From the NCBI RefSeq assembly GCF_001463705.1, contig NZ_BBWH01000002.1, forward strand, positions 34,567 to 98,566: a DNA stretch of 64,000 nucleotides, in the 5' to 3' direction. The notes below the pieces were generated by a model. It worked only from the letters and a program-made list of their open reading frames with translations, did no database searches and was not told the DNA's origin. Position 1 is the first letter of the stretch. Each line of letters opens with the position of its first letter. Made by a program: the position numbers and the translations under genes. The stretch comes from Aureimonas sp. AU12 (GTDB lineage Bacteria > Pseudomonadota > Alphaproteobacteria > Rhizobiales > Rhizobiaceae). This document shows positions 9,672 to 19,797 of the stretch, one piece after another.

Positions 9672-10334
9672 TCAGGCCGGATCGCAAAACCAACCGCCGC
9701 GGGCCGCCACGAGCGCGTCGAACAGCTCGGCGTCTCCGCCCCGCAGGATTACCGACCGCGGATAGAGCGGCGCCTCGCGATCGCGCAGGATCGCCGTCTC
9801 GAAGCCTTCGGTCTCCTCGACGAAGCGGCGAACGCCCGCCTCGCCGTACAGTGAGAGGAACCCCTGCAGCACTGCGTCGAGATAGGACTGCATGATCGTG
9901 GCGCCGAGTTCAGCTGCGTCGGGCTCCTCGGGCGACGCTTCGTAGATGAAGATCGGCACGTCCGGCACCGGCGCGTTCTCCACGATGGCATGACCCGGCA
10001 TCACCACGCGGCGCACGTAGGCAGCTTCGCGCTCGTCCACCGACGGCAGGTGGTCCGCATGGTCGTAGACGACCACGCCCTGCGTCTCGAACCCCTCGTC
10101 CGGACGCACCGACAGCAGCGCCATGTTCGGGCTGGCGCGCCGCATCCAGGCCCGCCGCCAGCCCGTGACGGACGCACGGCGGATGCCGAGGAACCGCGTG
10201 CGCAGCGTCAGCCGATTGACGAGCGAGCCGTAGCCGAAATAGGCGACGACCCGTCCTTCGGCGGCCAGCCGCGCGAGATCGGGATCGTCCTCGTGGATCG
10301 CAGCCGGGGCTGGGGCCGGGCAAGCCTCAGTCAT
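9672..10334 (-). CDS. Gamma-glutamylcyclotransferase-like protein
   Basis: A 220-residue protein with the GGCT/AIG2 substrate-loop signature AYFGYGSL near residue 31. Such enzymes convert gamma-glutamyl peptides to 5-oxoproline. Its ATG lies inside the end of the glutathione reductase gene (8-base overlap, ATGACTGA), so the two are almost certainly translationally coupled. This supports a role in glutathione or gamma-glutamyl turnover. The exact substrate (glutathione, gamma-glutamyl amino acids or amines) cannot be told from sequence. Cytosolic, with no signal peptide. Confidence 0.75.
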   Translation of the reverse strand: MTEACPAPAPAAIHEDDPDLARLAAEGRVVAYFGYGSLVNRLTLRTRFLGIRRASVTGWRRAWMRRASPNMALLSVRPDEGFETQGVVVYDHADHLPSVDEREAAYVRRVVMPGHAIVENAPVPDVPIFIYEASPEEPDAAELGATIMQSYLDAVLQGFLSLYGEAGVRRFVEETEGFETAILRDREAPLYPRSVILRGGDAELFDALVAARGGWFCDPA

Positions 10335-11727
10335 CGATGGTCTTCCCGCCGCGCACGCGATAGGTCGGCTCATACATCGTGACGAGTTCTTCGGCAGCGG
10401 TCGGATGCACCGCCATGGTGCGGTCGAAGTCGTCTTTCGTCAGACGGGCCTTGACGCAGATGCCGAGGACCTGCGCCAGCTCGCCGGCATCCGGCCCCAG
10501 CACATGGGCGCCGACGACGACGCGCGTTGCCGCATCGACCACGAGCTTCATCAGCATCGTCTCGTCGCGCCCGGTCAGCGTATGGCGCATCGGCTTGAAG
10601 CTCGTCCGGTAAACCTCCAACTCCTCGAAGCGCTTGGCCGCCTCGGTCTCGGTGAGACCGACCGTGCCGATCTCGGGATGCGAAAAGACCGCGGTCGGCA
10701 CCGTCTCGATGTCCGGCTTCGTCGGGCGGTCAAGGAACACAGTGTCGACGAAGCACATCGCTTCGTGGATCGCGACGGGGGTCAGCTGCAGCCGGTTGGT
10801 GATGTCGCCGATGGCCCAGATGCCGTCCGCGGTGGTCTTCGAATGGTCGTCGATCCGCACCGCGCCCTTCTCGTCGAGTTCGACGCCCGCCGCCTCGCAT
10901 CCGAGGTTCAGCGTGTTGGGCAGGCGGCCGACCGCCAGCATCACCTGATCGGCGTCCAGCGACCCACCGCTTTTGAGCTTCGCGGTGAGCCGCCCGTCAG
11001 GCGTCCGCTCGACGCCGGTCAGCGTATCGTTGCAGAGAATGCGGATGCCGCGCTTTTCCATCGAGGTGTGCAGGGTCTGCCGCAGGTCGTCGTCGAAGCC
11101 GCCGAGGATCTCCGTGCCGCGATAGACGAGCGTGACCCGCGAGCCGAGGCCGGCGAAGATGTTCGCGAACTCGACCGCGATATAGCCCCCGCCGAGAATG
11201 ACGATTTCACCGGGTAGCTGCTCCAGATGGAACGCCTCGTTCGACGTGATGCAGAGCTCGGCCCCCGGCAGGTCCGCAAAGGGATTGGCCCGCCCGCCGG
11301 CGGCAATCAGGATGCGCTCGGCCGTCACCACCGTGTCGGTCTTCAGCAGTCGGACCGCGTGCGGCCCCTCGATCACGGCCCGCGACTCGAAGATCTCGGC
11401 TCCCGACCGGTCGAGGTTGCGGCGATAGACGCCTTCGAGCCGATCGATCTCGCGATCCTTCGCAGCAATCAACTTGGCCCAGTCGAACGAGCGTTCGCCG
11501 ACCGTCCAACCGTAGCCGGCGGCATCCTCGAAGGTCTCGGAGAATTGCGACGCGTAGACGAGGAGCTTCTTCGGCACGCAACCCCGAATGACGCAGGTGC
11601 CCCCGTAGCGATACTCTTCGGCGATGCCGACCCTGCGCCCGAGCGCTGCGGTGCGCCGCGCCGCCCGCACGCCGCCGGAGCCGCCGCCGATGACGAAGAG
11701 ATCGTAGTCGAACGCACGCGTGGCCAA
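10327..11727 (-). CDS. gor: Glutathione-disulfide reductase
   Basis: A 466-residue flavoprotein that reduces GSSG with NADPH. Visible parts are the FAD Rossmann motif VIGGGSGGVRAAR near 15-27, the redox-active disulfide GTCVIRGCVPKKL near 44-56, the NAD(P) motif VILGGGYIAVEFA near 175, and the C-terminal dimer-interface HPTAAEEL with the active His. The preferred start is TTG at 11727, with GGAG upstream; the ATG at 11778 has no ribosome site and lies inside a hairpin. It is overlapped by the cyclotransferase gene downstream and preceded by the DUF2059 gene. Confidence 0.9.
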   Translation of the reverse strand: MATRAFDYDLFVIGGGSGGVRAARRTAALGRRVGIAEEYRYGGTCVIRGCVPKKLLVYASQFSETFEDAAGYGWTVGERSFDWAKLIAAKDREIDRLEGVYRRNLDRSGAEIFESRAVIEGPHAVRLLKTDTVVTAERILIAAGGRANPFADLPGAELCITSNEAFHLEQLPGEIVILGGGYIAVEFANIFAGLGSRVTLVYRGTEILGGFDDDLRQTLHTSMEKRGIRILCNDTLTGVERTPDGRLTAKLKSGGSLDADQVMLAVGRLPNTLNLGCEAAGVELDEKGAVRIDDHSKTTADGIWAIGDITNRLQLTPVAIHEAMCFVDTVFLDRPTKPDIETVPTAVFSHPEIGTVGLTETEAAKRFEELEVYRTSFKPMRHTLTGRDETMLMKLVVDAATRVVVGAHVLGPDAGELAQVLGICVKARLTKDDFDRTMAVHPTAAEELVTMYEPTYRVRGGKTIDD

Positions 11728-11747
11728 GGTCGCATCTCCATCAAGCG

Positions 11748-11773
11748 AAAGGGCGACCCGTAGGCCGCCCTTT
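11748..11773 (-). terminator. Hairpin between DUF2059 gene and gor
   Basis: The 8-bp arms (AAAGGGCG / CGCCCTTT) enclose a 10-base loop, just upstream of the inferred TTG start of gor. On the minus strand only CCCTTTCG follows, so termination would be partial; it may instead act as an attenuator or simply mark the operon boundary. Confidence 0.5.
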
Positions 11774-11802
11774 TCCATCTTATAGCGCGAAAACGAAACG
11801 CG

Positions 11803-12339
11803 TCACTGGGTCGTGGTCGGTGCCGCGGCGGCTGCGGCGTTCGGCGCCATCTTGGCCATGGCGTTGATCGCGGAGGCGCGCAGATCGCGCACGATGCCGT
11901 TCGACCAGACGTCGGCCGCGGCCATCATCTCGCGCGACGCGGTCGGTCCCTGCTGGATCAGCTTGCGACCGGCCTCGGACTTGTAGAACTCGGCAATCTC
12001 GCGAAGCTCCTGCTCGGTAAAGAGCTTGGCGTAGATGCGGGCGATCTCGTTCTCGAGCGCACCGCGGCGCGGCGCGAGCGCGATCGCGCTCTCGTCGACC
12101 ATGTCGGAGATCTGGCTCTGGAGATCCGGGTTGTTGACGATCAGCTCGGCCTTGATCTGCGTCGCGGCGTTGAGAAGGATCTGGTCGAACTGCTCGGTCG
12201 TATCGATCGAATCGACGGCCTCACGCGCCGCCGCCAGATGCGACGGGCTGGCGTCCTGGGCCAGGGCAGGCGCGGCCGACAGGCCGGCGACGGCCACGGT
12301 AGCCAACATTGCACGACGCAGCATTTCGCTGAGAGCCAT
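11803..12339 (-). CDS. DUF2059 secreted protein
   Basis: A 178-residue protein with an N-terminal signal peptide (hydrophobic stretch ending APALA near residue 26) followed by a helical DUF2059 domain. The domain segment FTEQELREIAEFYKSEAGRK is characteristic of the family. The function is unknown; it is probably periplasmic. The start at 12339 (MALSEM) is preferred because longer forms would bury the signal sequence. An rpiA - DUF2059 - gor order is common in Rhizobiales. The tail is Ala/Pro/Thr-rich. Confidence 0.8.
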   Translation of the reverse strand: MALSEMLRRAMLATVAVAGLSAAPALAQDASPSHLAAAREAVDSIDTTEQFDQILLNAATQIKAELIVNNPDLQSQISDMVDESAIALAPRRGALENEIARIYAKLFTEQELREIAEFYKSEAGRKLIQQGPTASREMMAAADVWSNGIVRDLRASAINAMAKMAPNAAAAAAPTTTQ

Positions 12340-12430
12340 CAAGGGTCTTTCTCCATCCATTTCGATCGACGGGAGGTCGGTGCTTCCCGTGCCAAACTCC
12401 GCCCCGGCCCGCAAGCCCCTCCGGCGTCTG

Positions 12431-13126
12431 TCATCCGGCGTCCAGCACTTCGATGCCGTCCGTGCCGGCCAGGATCACGGTGCTCGCCAGACCGAGGAAC
12501 AGGCCGTGCTCGACCACGCCCGGAATCGCATGCAGGGCTGCCGACAGCGCTTCTGGATCGGGAATGCGGCCAAATGATGCGTCGATGATAAGGTGCCCGC
12601 CGTCGGTGATGAAAGGGTCGTCCCCGGTCTTGCGCAGCCGCAGCTCGCCGGACAGGCCGACAAGTGCGGCGGCCCGCTCGACCGCCAGCAAGGTCGACAC
12701 GATGCCGAAGCCGTTGACCTCGATCGGCAACGGGAAGGCTCCGAGCGTCGCCACCTTCTTCGAAGCATCGGCGATCACCAGCATGCGGGCCGAGGCAGCC
12801 GCGACGATCTTCTCGCGCAGCAGTGCACCGCCGCCGCCCTTGATCAATCGGAAGGCGGGATCGACCTCGTCGGTGCCGTCGATCGTCAGGTCCAGTTCCG
12901 GCAGATCCTCGAGCGTCGCCAGCGGCACGCCGCAATCGCGGCAGAGCGCGGCCGTGCGCTCCGAGGTCGGCACGCCCACGATGCGGAGCCCCCCGGTGAT
13001 GCGCTCGCCCAGCACCCGCACGAACGCCTCGGCGGTCGAGCCGGATCCGATGCCGAGGCGCATGCCGCTCTCGACCCGTCCGACGGCCTCCTTGGCCACC
13101 CGCTGCTTCAAAGCCTGAGCGTCCAT
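12431..13126 (-). CDS. rpiA: Ribose-5-phosphate isomerase A
   Basis: A 231-residue enzyme interconverting ribose-5-phosphate and ribulose-5-phosphate in the pentose phosphate pathway. Family motifs are the GSGSTA phosphate loop near residue 27, DGTDEVD near 82-88 (catalytic Asp), [11 protein letters not shown] near 95-105 (catalytic Glu and Lys), and the late DGGHLIID. Full length. It lies upstream of the DUF2059 and gor genes on the same strand and divergent from gph. Cytosolic. Confidence 0.95.
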   Translation of the reverse strand: MDAQALKQRVAKEAVGRVESGMRLGIGSGSTAEAFVRVLGERITGGLRIVGVPTSERTAALCRDCGVPLATLEDLPELDLTIDGTDEVDPAFRLIKGGGGALLREKIVAAASARMLVIADASKKVATLGAFPLPIEVNGFGIVSTLLAVERAAALVGLSGELRLRKTGDDPFITDGGHLIIDASFGRIPDPEALSAALHAIPGVVEHGLFLGLASTVILAGTDGIEVLDAG

Positions 13127-13369
13127 AGCCGTTCCCCCTTCGGTGACCTCCCGACGCGTCTACCGCATCGGCAGATGAACGCAACCGCCTATCGAGACGC
13201 TCCACATCGCCGGCCCGTCTCGTCGATAAGGATTTCTTGGCGATTGACCCCGCAGACTGTGACTCGAATGCGCCACGGCCGGACAGAAGCGAAGGGCACG
13301 GCCTTCGCGCGAGCGGGTTCGCACGCCTTTGCCTTGACCTCTTCCCTGCCCCAGACAAAGTCCGAAGCC

Positions 13370-14152
13370 ATGAGCGCTGTCCGCCCCCTTCGCAATGTCG
13401 CCTCGTCCGCAACCGTCAGGGCGAACCGCGCTCTGCCGGAGATCGAGACGTTCGCGTCCCGCTCGCCTCTCGTGGTCTTCGACCTCGACGGCACGCTGGT
13501 CGACACGGCCCCTGATCTCGCAGCCAGCCTCAACCACTGCTGTGATACGGCGGACCTTCCCGTCAGCACGCTCAACGCGGTGCGTGTCGACGCGGGCCGC
13601 GGCGCGCAGGCCATGCTCCGGGCCGCTTATGCACGAGCGGGCCGCGAACTTTCGGCTGTCGAGTTGGCCGATCAGACGGAGCGTTTCCTCGGCTATTACC
13701 GAGCCAACATCGCCGTCCATTCGCAGCTCTATCCCGGCGCCCTCGAAGCTCTCGACCGTCTGGCCCGATCGGGCGCCCGGCTCGCCGTCTGCACGAACAA
13801 GACGGAGGCGCTGGCCGTCCGCCTGCTCGACGCGTTGCAACTGTCCGATCGGTTCGCCGCCATCTGCGGCGCCGACACGTTCTCCGGTCGCAAGCCTGAT
13901 CCGGTCCACCTGCTCGGCACGATCGCCCGAGCGGGCAGCGACCTGCGCTCGACCGTCATGATCGGCGACAGCGCAACCGACATGGACGCCGCACGCCGGG
14001 TCGGCATTCCAGCGGTTCTCGTCACCTTCGGCTACGACACGGGACCGTCCGTCCGCCAGATCGCCGACGCCGCGATCGAGCGCTACGACGACCTCGACGT
14101 CGACCTTCTCTCCCGTCTTTTCGACGATCGCCACGAATTTCGTGCGATCTGA
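13370..14152 (+). CDS. gph: HAD-family phosphatase, phosphoglycolate phosphatase type
   Basis: A 260-residue haloacid-dehalogenase hydrolase. Motif I is VVFDLDGTLVD (residues 36-46, nucleophile Asp), motif II is VCTNKT near 139, and motif III/IV is GDSATDMDAA near 200. It probably removes phosphate from 2-phosphoglycolate, formed by oxidative damage or oxygenation. The ATG at 13370 is the best start; the ORF extends much further upstream but only as the antisense of rpiA. It is divergent from rpiA, a usual arrangement in related genomes. Cytosolic. Confidence 0.85.
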   Translation: MSAVRPLRNVASSATVRANRALPEIETFASRSPLVVFDLDGTLVDTAPDLAASLNHCCDTADLPVSTLNAVRVDAGRGAQAMLRAAYARAGRELSAVELADQTERFLGYYRANIAVHSQLYPGALEALDRLARSGARLAVCTNKTEALAVRLLDALQLSDRFAAICGADTFSGRKPDPVHLLGTIARAGSDLRSTVMIGDSATDMDAARRVGIPAVLVTFGYDTGPSVRQIADAAIERYDDLDVDLLSRLFDDRHEFRAI

Positions 14153-14263
14153 ACGCCGGCTGCCATGCATTTTTCGAAGGCAAGCACGGCCACGCGATTG
14201 ACGCCGAGAGGGATTCGGCCCTATAGCACCGTCATCCGCCGCTGATCATTCCAGACGGCCAGC

Positions 14264-14338
14264 GGGCGCGTAGCTCAGCGGGAGAGCACCTCGTTCACAC
14301 CGAGGGGGTCACAGGTTCGATCCCTGTCGCGCCCACCA
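14264..14338 (+). tRNA. tRNA-Val (anticodon CAC)
   Basis: A 75-base cloverleaf with the acceptor stem GGGCGCG paired with CGCGCCC, the D-arm TAGCTCAGCGGGAGAGCA, the anticodon stem-loop CCTCG-TTCACAC-CGAGG (anticodon CAC), the T-arm GGTTCGATCC and an encoded CCA. Confidence 0.96.
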
Positions 14339-14602
14339 TTTTCTGATAATCCAAGACGTCGCATACCATCTCTGAAGATGAATCACGGGTCAGCCCTTGA
14401 GAGGGTCTGGCCAGTACGCGATCATATCCGTCCGATCCAACATGCACGTCATCAGGCGATACGTGACGCCAGCGCTCCCAACATCCTGCACCGACGGGGC
14501 GACCGATCCCATGCGTTGACTTGCCTCAGTGGGCGCGTCAGGTACGGTCGCTGCAAGGCTCGACCAATCAGCACATGGCATTCGACATGCCCAAGCCCAT
14601 GG

Positions 14603-15382
14603 ATGACGATGCCACGACCGATGCGCTCGATCGCCTTCCTCGCCAGCGAGACCTTCGAGGCGCAGGAAGCGTTTCACCGGCTGCAGTCACTCTACCCGAC
14701 GAGCGATGCTGAGACCGCCGACGTTGTGGTCGCGCTCGGTGGTGACGGCTTCATGCTGCAGGTGCTTCACCGCTTCATGGACACGGGCAAGCCGATCTAC
14801 GGGATGAACAAGGGAACGATCGGGTTCCTGATGAACGATTACCGCGAGGGCGACCTGATCGAGCGCGTGAACCGCGCCGTCGAGAACGAGATCCGGCCCC
14901 TCACGATGACGGCGGTGGACGAGGACGGGCTCAGCCACTCGGCGCTCGCGATCAACGAGGTCGCGCTGTTCCGCCAGTCCTATCAGGCCGCACGCCTCAA
15001 AATCTCGATCGACGGGAAGGTGCGTCTCGAAGAGCTGGTCTGCGACGGCGTTCTCGTCGCGACTCCGACGGGCTCGACGGCCTACAACCTGTCCGCTCAA
15101 GGACCGATCATTCCGATCGACGCGCCGCTCCTGGCCTTGACCCCCGTCAGCGCGTTCCGTCCGCGGCGCTGGCGCGGTGCCCTCCTGTCGAACCGCCAGA
15201 CGGTGGATATCGAAGTGTTGGAGGCCGACAAGCGACCGGTGAACGCAGTCGCCGATCACCGCGAGGTGAAGTCGGTCCGCCATATCCGAATCTGCGAATC
15301 GAAGGACCTGCGCAGTCTCGTCCTCTTCGACCCCGAACATTCCTGGGACGAGCGGATTCTGGCCGAGCAGTTCCGCTACTGA
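14603..15382 (+). CDS. nadK: NAD kinase
   Basis: About 259 residues; phosphorylates NAD to NADP. The GGDG motif ([12 protein letters not shown], near residue 41), the NE pair in [10 protein letters not shown] near 116, and the conserved [15 protein letters not shown] stretch near 155-169 define the family. Several ATGs lie close together (14603, 14609, 14621) and none has a strong ribosome site. The first is given, but [10 protein letters not shown] at 14621 is also plausible. Convergent with the DUF2336 gene, a pairing often seen in Rhizobiales. Confidence 0.9.
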   Translation: MTMPRPMRSIAFLASETFEAQEAFHRLQSLYPTSDAETADVVVALGGDGFMLQVLHRFMDTGKPIYGMNKGTIGFLMNDYREGDLIERVNRAVENEIRPLTMTAVDEDGLSHSALAINEVALFRQSYQAARLKISIDGKVRLEELVCDGVLVATPTGSTAYNLSAQGPIIPIDAPLLALTPVSAFRPRRWRGALLSNRQTVDIEVLEADKRPVNAVADHREVKSVRHIRICESKDLRSLVLFDPEHSWDERILAEQFRY

Positions 15383-16522
15383 TCAGGCCGCGAGATAGTG
15401 CGCGGTGCGGTGGCGTGTCGTCATCCGCTGCGTCTCGCTGGCGAGACGATGCAGGAGCACGCCGAGTTCCTCGAACTGCGGTCCGTTGTCCGCACGGCGA
15501 TAGCTGAGCACCACTCGCTCCATCACGGTGGCCGCGACGTCGGCACGGTCGAGGTCGTCGCTCCATGCCATGTCCCGCCAGACACGCACGGCACTGAGCA
15601 AAAGTGGCACGACGGCGAGCGGTAGCCCGGCCGCCGAGGTCAGGGCCGCAAAGGCGGGTTCGCGTGCCTCGGCCACGATGGCCCGAACGCGCATTGCGGG
15701 CACGGCCGACAGGCGCGCCAGCGAGGACGCGAAGAGATCGATGCGTCCGCTGCACACGGCTCTGACGAGGACCGCGGTGTTCAGCTGGCCGCTGGCGCGC
15801 AGATGCTCGACGAAGGGCGCGAGATCCTCCGGCGTCAGAAGATCGATCAGCGACGCTGTCGCCTGCTCCGCGACATCCTCGCGCAGATGCGCGAGACGCA
15901 CCGCGCCGGTGGCATTGCGGACAAAGTCCGATCCGCACAGGGCATCGCCGAGCCGGAGCAGCAGCGCATGGCGCATGGCCGCCGGCAGGTCGTCCCGCTG
16001 CAGGAGAGCGTTGCGGATGCGGGGGTGGTCCGCGAACTCAGCGGCGAGCGTTCGAAGCGTCTCTGACGGGAGATCCCCGTCCGCGTTCCCTGCGAGCTCG
16101 AGACAGACCTCGGCGTCGCTGGTGGCGACGAGAGCCTGTGCCGTTCGTTCGTCGAGGTTTGGGCGACGGGCGATCGCCACGCGGAGCGCCGTGCTCCCTT
16201 GGCGCACGAGCGCAACGAGATCGTCCGGCGACAGGAGCGGCGACTTCTCGGCGACACCGACAGCCACCTCGTCGACATCGTTTGCCAGGGTTCGAACGAG
16301 TTGGCGAGACACGAGGTCGGACGCTTCTACGTAGTCGGCGATCGTCCGGCGAACGCGGGGCGACGGATCGTCGAGAGCGAAGATCAGTGCGGCCTCGGCC
16401 TGGCGGATCTCGGTAGGAAGAAACTTGCGGCCCACGACGGCATCCGCCAGCAAAGCGACGCCCGAGCAGCGCTCGGCCGTATTGGCCGTCTCGCACCATT
16501 TGACGAAGTGTTGAGCAAGCAT
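15383..16522 (-). CDS. DUF2336 domain-containing protein
   Basis: A 379-residue, helix-rich soluble protein made of short HEAT-like repeats, for example DDPSPRVRRTIADY near residue 50 and further copies of the pattern to about 250. It matches the DUF2336 family, whose function is unsettled. The ATG at 16522 is chosen; a TTG at 16573 extends the frame by 17 residues but has a poorly spaced ribosome site. Its stop directly abuts the nadK stop on the other strand, with no terminator space between. Confidence 0.7.
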   Translation of the reverse strand: MLAQHFVKWCETANTAERCSGVALLADAVVGRKFLPTEIRQAEAALIFALDDPSPRVRRTIADYVEASDLVSRQLVRTLANDVDEVAVGVAEKSPLLSPDDLVALVRQGSTALRVAIARRPNLDERTAQALVATSDAEVCLELAGNADGDLPSETLRTLAAEFADHPRIRNALLQRDDLPAAMRHALLLRLGDALCGSDFVRNATGAVRLAHLREDVAEQATASLIDLLTPEDLAPFVEHLRASGQLNTAVLVRAVCSGRIDLFASSLARLSAVPAMRVRAIVAEAREPAFAALTSAAGLPLAVVPLLLSAVRVWRDMAWSDDLDRADVAATVMERVVLSYRRADNGPQFEELGVLLHRLASETQRMTTRHRTAHYLAA

Positions 16523-16880
16523 GGGCGGCCCCGGAACCGGCAACGATCTGCCGTCTCCATTCCTGCCATGCAATCCTTTAGGAAGCGTTCACCACGTCTT
16601 CGAACGATCCCTTCATCATAGACCGCGAGTGTCGTCTGTCAGAAGGTCTTCAAGGCGATGGCGAGCCCATGCCGATTGTTGGTCCGGAGCGGCGACCATC
16701 GAGCGAGCGGGATCCATCTCCTATCGTTCCAGAGTTGATCATCGCTCATGCACGGCGCCGCAGCGCTCAGGCTGCCGCCCAACTCGTAGGCATCGACGAC
16801 GACGGGTTGAACTCCGCGCTGGACCTCGGAGGTGCCAAGGCTGACGTGGCATCAGCTTCGACCTTCTATCCGTCATCAAG
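16523..16880. other. Intergenic region upstream of DUF2336 gene
   Basis: No supported gene in about 360 bases. A plus-strand ORF from 16669 exists but has no clear ribosome site, reads through the hup hairpin and lacks recognisable similarity. The promoter for the DUF2336 gene is expected near 16550-16620. Confidence 0.5.
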
Positions 16881-16909
16881 GGCGGTCGGGCCCCGAGGAC
16901 CCGACCGCC
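16881..16909 (-). terminator. Hairpin downstream of hup
   Basis: The perfect 10-bp arms GGCGGTCGGG / CCCGACCGCC with a 9-base loop lie 18 bases past the HU stop on the minus strand. The T-tract is poor (CTTGAT), so strength is uncertain. Confidence 0.65.
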
Positions 16910-16927
16910 AAGTTCTGTCGGGCCGTC

Positions 16928-17209
16928 TCAGCCCTTTGTGTTCACGGCGTCCTTGAGGCCCTTGCCGGGCGCGAACTTCGGCACGTTGCGGGCCGGAATA
17001 TCAACTTCCGCACCAGTGGACGGGTTACGGCCCTTCGAGGCGGCGCGGTGCGAAACCGAGAAGGTGCCGAAGCCGACGAGGCGAACGTCGTCGCCCTTCG
17101 CCATCGCGTCCTGCAGCGCCTCGAACACCGCATCGACGGCGCTGGTGGCGTCCTGCTTCGACAGGCTCGACTTTTCGGCGACCGCCGAGACCAGCTCGTT
17201 CTTGTTCAT
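16928..17209 (-). CDS. hupB: HU family DNA-binding protein
   Basis: A 93-residue histone-like nucleoid protein of standard HU length. The signature GFGTFSVSHRAASKGRNPSTG (residues 46-66) forms the beta-arm, followed by IPARNVPKFAPGKGLKDAVN. It bends and compacts DNA as a dimer. The ATG at 17209 has a strong GGAGAG ribosome site. It follows lon on the same strand, the standard lon-hup order, but a terminator separates the two. Confidence 0.96.
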   Translation of the reverse strand: MNKNELVSAVAEKSSLSKQDATSAVDAVFEALQDAMAKGDDVRLVGFGTFSVSHRAASKGRNPSTGAEVDIPARNVPKFAPGKGLKDAVNTKG

Positions 17210-17322
17210 GCGTTCTCTCCAAACCTGAGGGCGTCTTGCGACCCGGGGCGTCACGATGATCAAAAGACCGCCGACGTTCAAGGATGAGATGCGCGAAAAG
17301 CCGAGAAAACAAGCCTTCCAAA

Positions 17323-17351
17323 CCAAAAATGCCGCCCCGAAGGGCGGCATT
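17323..17351 (-). terminator. Intrinsic terminator of lon
   Basis: A perfect 10-bp stem (AATGCCGCCC / GGGCGGCATT) with a CGAA-type tetraloop, followed on the minus strand by TTTTTGG. It lies about 20 bases past the lon stop. Confidence 0.92.
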
Positions 17352-17373
17352 CCCAGATTTTTCGAGGTCGGGA

Positions 17374-19797
17374 TCAGTGTGCGACGGCCGAAGCCTGATC
17401 GTCGCCCGAGTCGCGAATCGGAACGACCTCGTCCGATTCGGTCCACTCGATCGCTTCCGGCATGCGCACGAATGCATGCTGGAGCACCTCGCCCATCCGC
17501 GAGACCGGCACGATCTCCAGAGCGTTCTTCACGTTGTCCGGGATGTCCACCAGATCCTTGGCGTTCTCCTCAGGAATCAGAACCTTCGTCATCCCACCGC
17601 GCAGAGCGGCCAGCAACTTCTCCTTCAGACCGCCGATCGGCAGCACCCTTCCCCGCAACGTGATCTCGCCGGTCATGGCGATATCACGCCGCACGGGTAT
17701 GCCCGTCATCACCGAGATGATCGCCGTGGCCATCGCGACACCCGCAGACGGACCATCCTTCGGCGTCGCGCCTTCGGGGACGTGAACGTGGATGTCGCGC
17801 TTGTCGAACAGCGGCGGCTTGATGCCGTACTCGATAGCGCGGCTCCGCACGTAGGACGCGGCGGCGGAGATCGACTCCTTCATCACGTCCTTGAGGTTGC
17901 CCGTCACCGTCATCTTGCCCTTGCCGGGCATCATCACGCCTTCGATCGTGAGCAACTCGCCGCCGACCTCGGTCCAAGCCAGACCCGTCACCACGCCGAC
18001 CTGATCCTCGGCCTCGGCCTCACCGTAACGATACTTCGTTACACCGAGATAGTCGGCCAGATTGGCGGCGGTCACCGCCACGGACGTCACTTCGCCCTTG
18101 AGGATCTGCGTGACGGCCTTGCGCCCGAGCTTCATCAACTCGCGTTCGTAGGACCGCACGCCCGCCTCGCGGGTGTAGCGACGCGCGATCTCGCGCAGCG
18201 CATCTTCGGAGACCGAGAACTCCTCGGGACGAAGGGCGTGATCGCGGATCGTCTTCGGCAGCAGATGCCGCTTCGCGATCTCGATCTTCTCGTCCTCGGT
18301 GTAGCCCGCGATCCGTATGATCTCCATCCGGTCCATGAGCGGCCCTGGGATGTTCAGCGTGTTCGCGGTGGTCACGAACATGGTCGCCGAGAGATCGTAC
18401 TCGACCTCAAGATAGTGATCCATGAACGTTGCGTTCTGCTCGGGATCGAGAACCTCGAGCAGGGCCGACGAGGGATCGCCGCGGAAGTCCTGGCCCATCT
18501 TGTCGATCTCGTCGAGCAGGAAGAGCGGGTTGGACCGCTTCGCCTTCTTCAACGACTGGATCACCTTGCCCGGCATAGAGCCGATGTAGGTGCGGCGATG
18601 CCCGCGGATCTCCGCCTCGTCGCGCACACCGCCGAGCGCCATACGAACGTACTCACGTCCGGTGGCACGCGCGATCGACTTGGCGAGCGAGGTCTTGCCG
18701 ACGCCGGGAGGACCGACGAGGCAGAGGATCGGACCCTTCAGCTTCGACTGGCGGCTCTGGACGGCGAGATACTCGATGATCCGCTCCTTCACCTTATCGA
18801 GGCCGTAATGCTCCTCGTCGAGGATCGCTTCAGCCTTCTTCAGGTCGATCTTGATCTTCGACGGCTTGCCCCAGGGCAGGCCGAGCAGCCAGTCGAGGTA
18901 GTTGCGCACGACGGTGGCCTCGGCCGACATCGGGCTCATCTGCTTCAGCTTCTTCAGCTCGCCGGCGGCCTTTTCCTTGGCCTCCTTCGACAGCTTCGTC
19001 TTGCCGATGCGTTCCTCGATCTCGGCGATTTCGTCGCGGCCTTCCTCGCCGTCGCCGAGTTCCTTCTGGATCGCCTTCATCTGTTCGTTGAGATAGTACT
19101 CGCGCTGCGTCTTCTCCATCTGCCGCTTGACGCGCGAGCGAATGCGCTTCTCCACCTGGAGCACCGAGATCTCGGCCTCCATGAAGCCCAGCGCACGCTC
19201 GAGACGCTCGCGGACGCTGACGATGCCCAGCATCTCCTGCTTCTCGACGATCTTGATCGCGAGATGCGAGGCGACGGTGTCGGCCAGCTTCGAATAGTCG
19301 TCGATCTGCCCTGCGGCGCCCACGACTTCCGGCGAGATCTTCTTGTTGAGCTTAACGTAGTTCTCAAACTCCGAGATCACCGAACGCGCCAGCGCCTCGA
19401 CCTCGACGGGGTCGTCTTCCGCATCGGGAACGACGACGGCCGAGGCTTCGTGCCATTCGGTGCGCTCGGTGAAAGCCGAGATCCGGGCGCGTGACACGCC
19501 CTCGACGAGAACCTTCACGGTTCCGTCGGGAAGCTTGAGAAGCTGCAGGACGTTGGCGAGCGTCCCGAGGTCGTAGATCGCGTCGGGTGCGGGATCCTCG
19601 TCGCCGGCGTTCTTCTGCGTCGCCAGCAGAATCTGCTTGTCGGCGCCCATGACCTCTTCGAGCGCCTTGATCGACTTCTCGCGGCCGACGAAAAGCGGCA
19701 CGATCATGTGCGGGAACACAACGATGTCGCGCAGCGGCAACACCGGATAGGGAGCGGCGGAAGTCTCGGAACCGCCTGCGGATGTCGGGTTCGACAT
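17374..19797 (-). CDS. lon: Endopeptidase La (Lon protease)
   Basis: An 807-residue ATP-dependent protease. Order: an N-terminal substrate-binding LON domain (about 20-215), an AAA+ module with Walker [11 protein letters not shown] near 360, Walker [13 protein letters not shown] near 420, and a C-terminal serine protease domain with the catalytic Ser in [11 protein letters not shown] near 685 and its Lys partner about 43 residues later. It degrades misfolded and regulatory proteins in the cytosol. The start at 19797 has AAAGGAC just upstream; the frame extends 38 codons further without support. Part of the tig-clpP-clpX-lon-hup string. Confidence 0.97.
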   Translation of the reverse strand: MSNPTSAGGSETSAAPYPVLPLRDIVVFPHMIVPLFVGREKSIKALEEVMGADKQILLATQKNAGDEDPAPDAIYDLGTLANVLQLLKLPDGTVKVLVEGVSRARISAFTERTEWHEASAVVVPDAEDDPVEVEALARSVISEFENYVKLNKKISPEVVGAAGQIDDYSKLADTVASHLAIKIVEKQEMLGIVSVRERLERALGFMEAEISVLQVEKRIRSRVKRQMEKTQREYYLNEQMKAIQKELGDGEEGRDEIAEIEERIGKTKLSKEAKEKAAGELKKLKQMSPMSAEATVVRNYLDWLLGLPWGKPSKIKIDLKKAEAILDEEHYGLDKVKERIIEYLAVQSRQSKLKGPILCLVGPPGVGKTSLAKSIARATGREYVRMALGGVRDEAEIRGHRRTYIGSMPGKVIQSLKKAKRSNPLFLLDEIDKMGQDFRGDPSSALLEVLDPEQNATFMDHYLEVEYDLSATMFVTTANTLNIPGPLMDRMEIIRIAGYTEDEKIEIAKRHLLPKTIRDHALRPEEFSVSEDALREIARRYTREAGVRSYERELMKLGRKAVTQILKGEVTSVAVTAANLADYLGVTKYRYGEAEAEDQVGVVTGLAWTEVGGELLTIEGVMMPGKGKMTVTGNLKDVMKESISAAASYVRSRAIEYGIKPPLFDKRDIHVHVPEGATPKDGPSAGVAMATAIISVMTGIPVRRDIAMTGEITLRGRVLPIGGLKEKLLAALRGGMTKVLIPEENAKDLVDIPDNVKNALEIVPVSRMGEVLQHAFVRMPEAIEWTESDEVVPIRDSGDDQASAVAH

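Noticed and set aside
16669..16956. 95-codon plus-strand ORF upstream of hup
   Set aside because: No ribosome site, passes through the hup hairpin and ends inside hup. No similarity recognised.
17284..19494. 736-codon frame antisense to lon
   Set aside because: Mirror of the lon reading frame. The lon motifs are complete on the minus strand.
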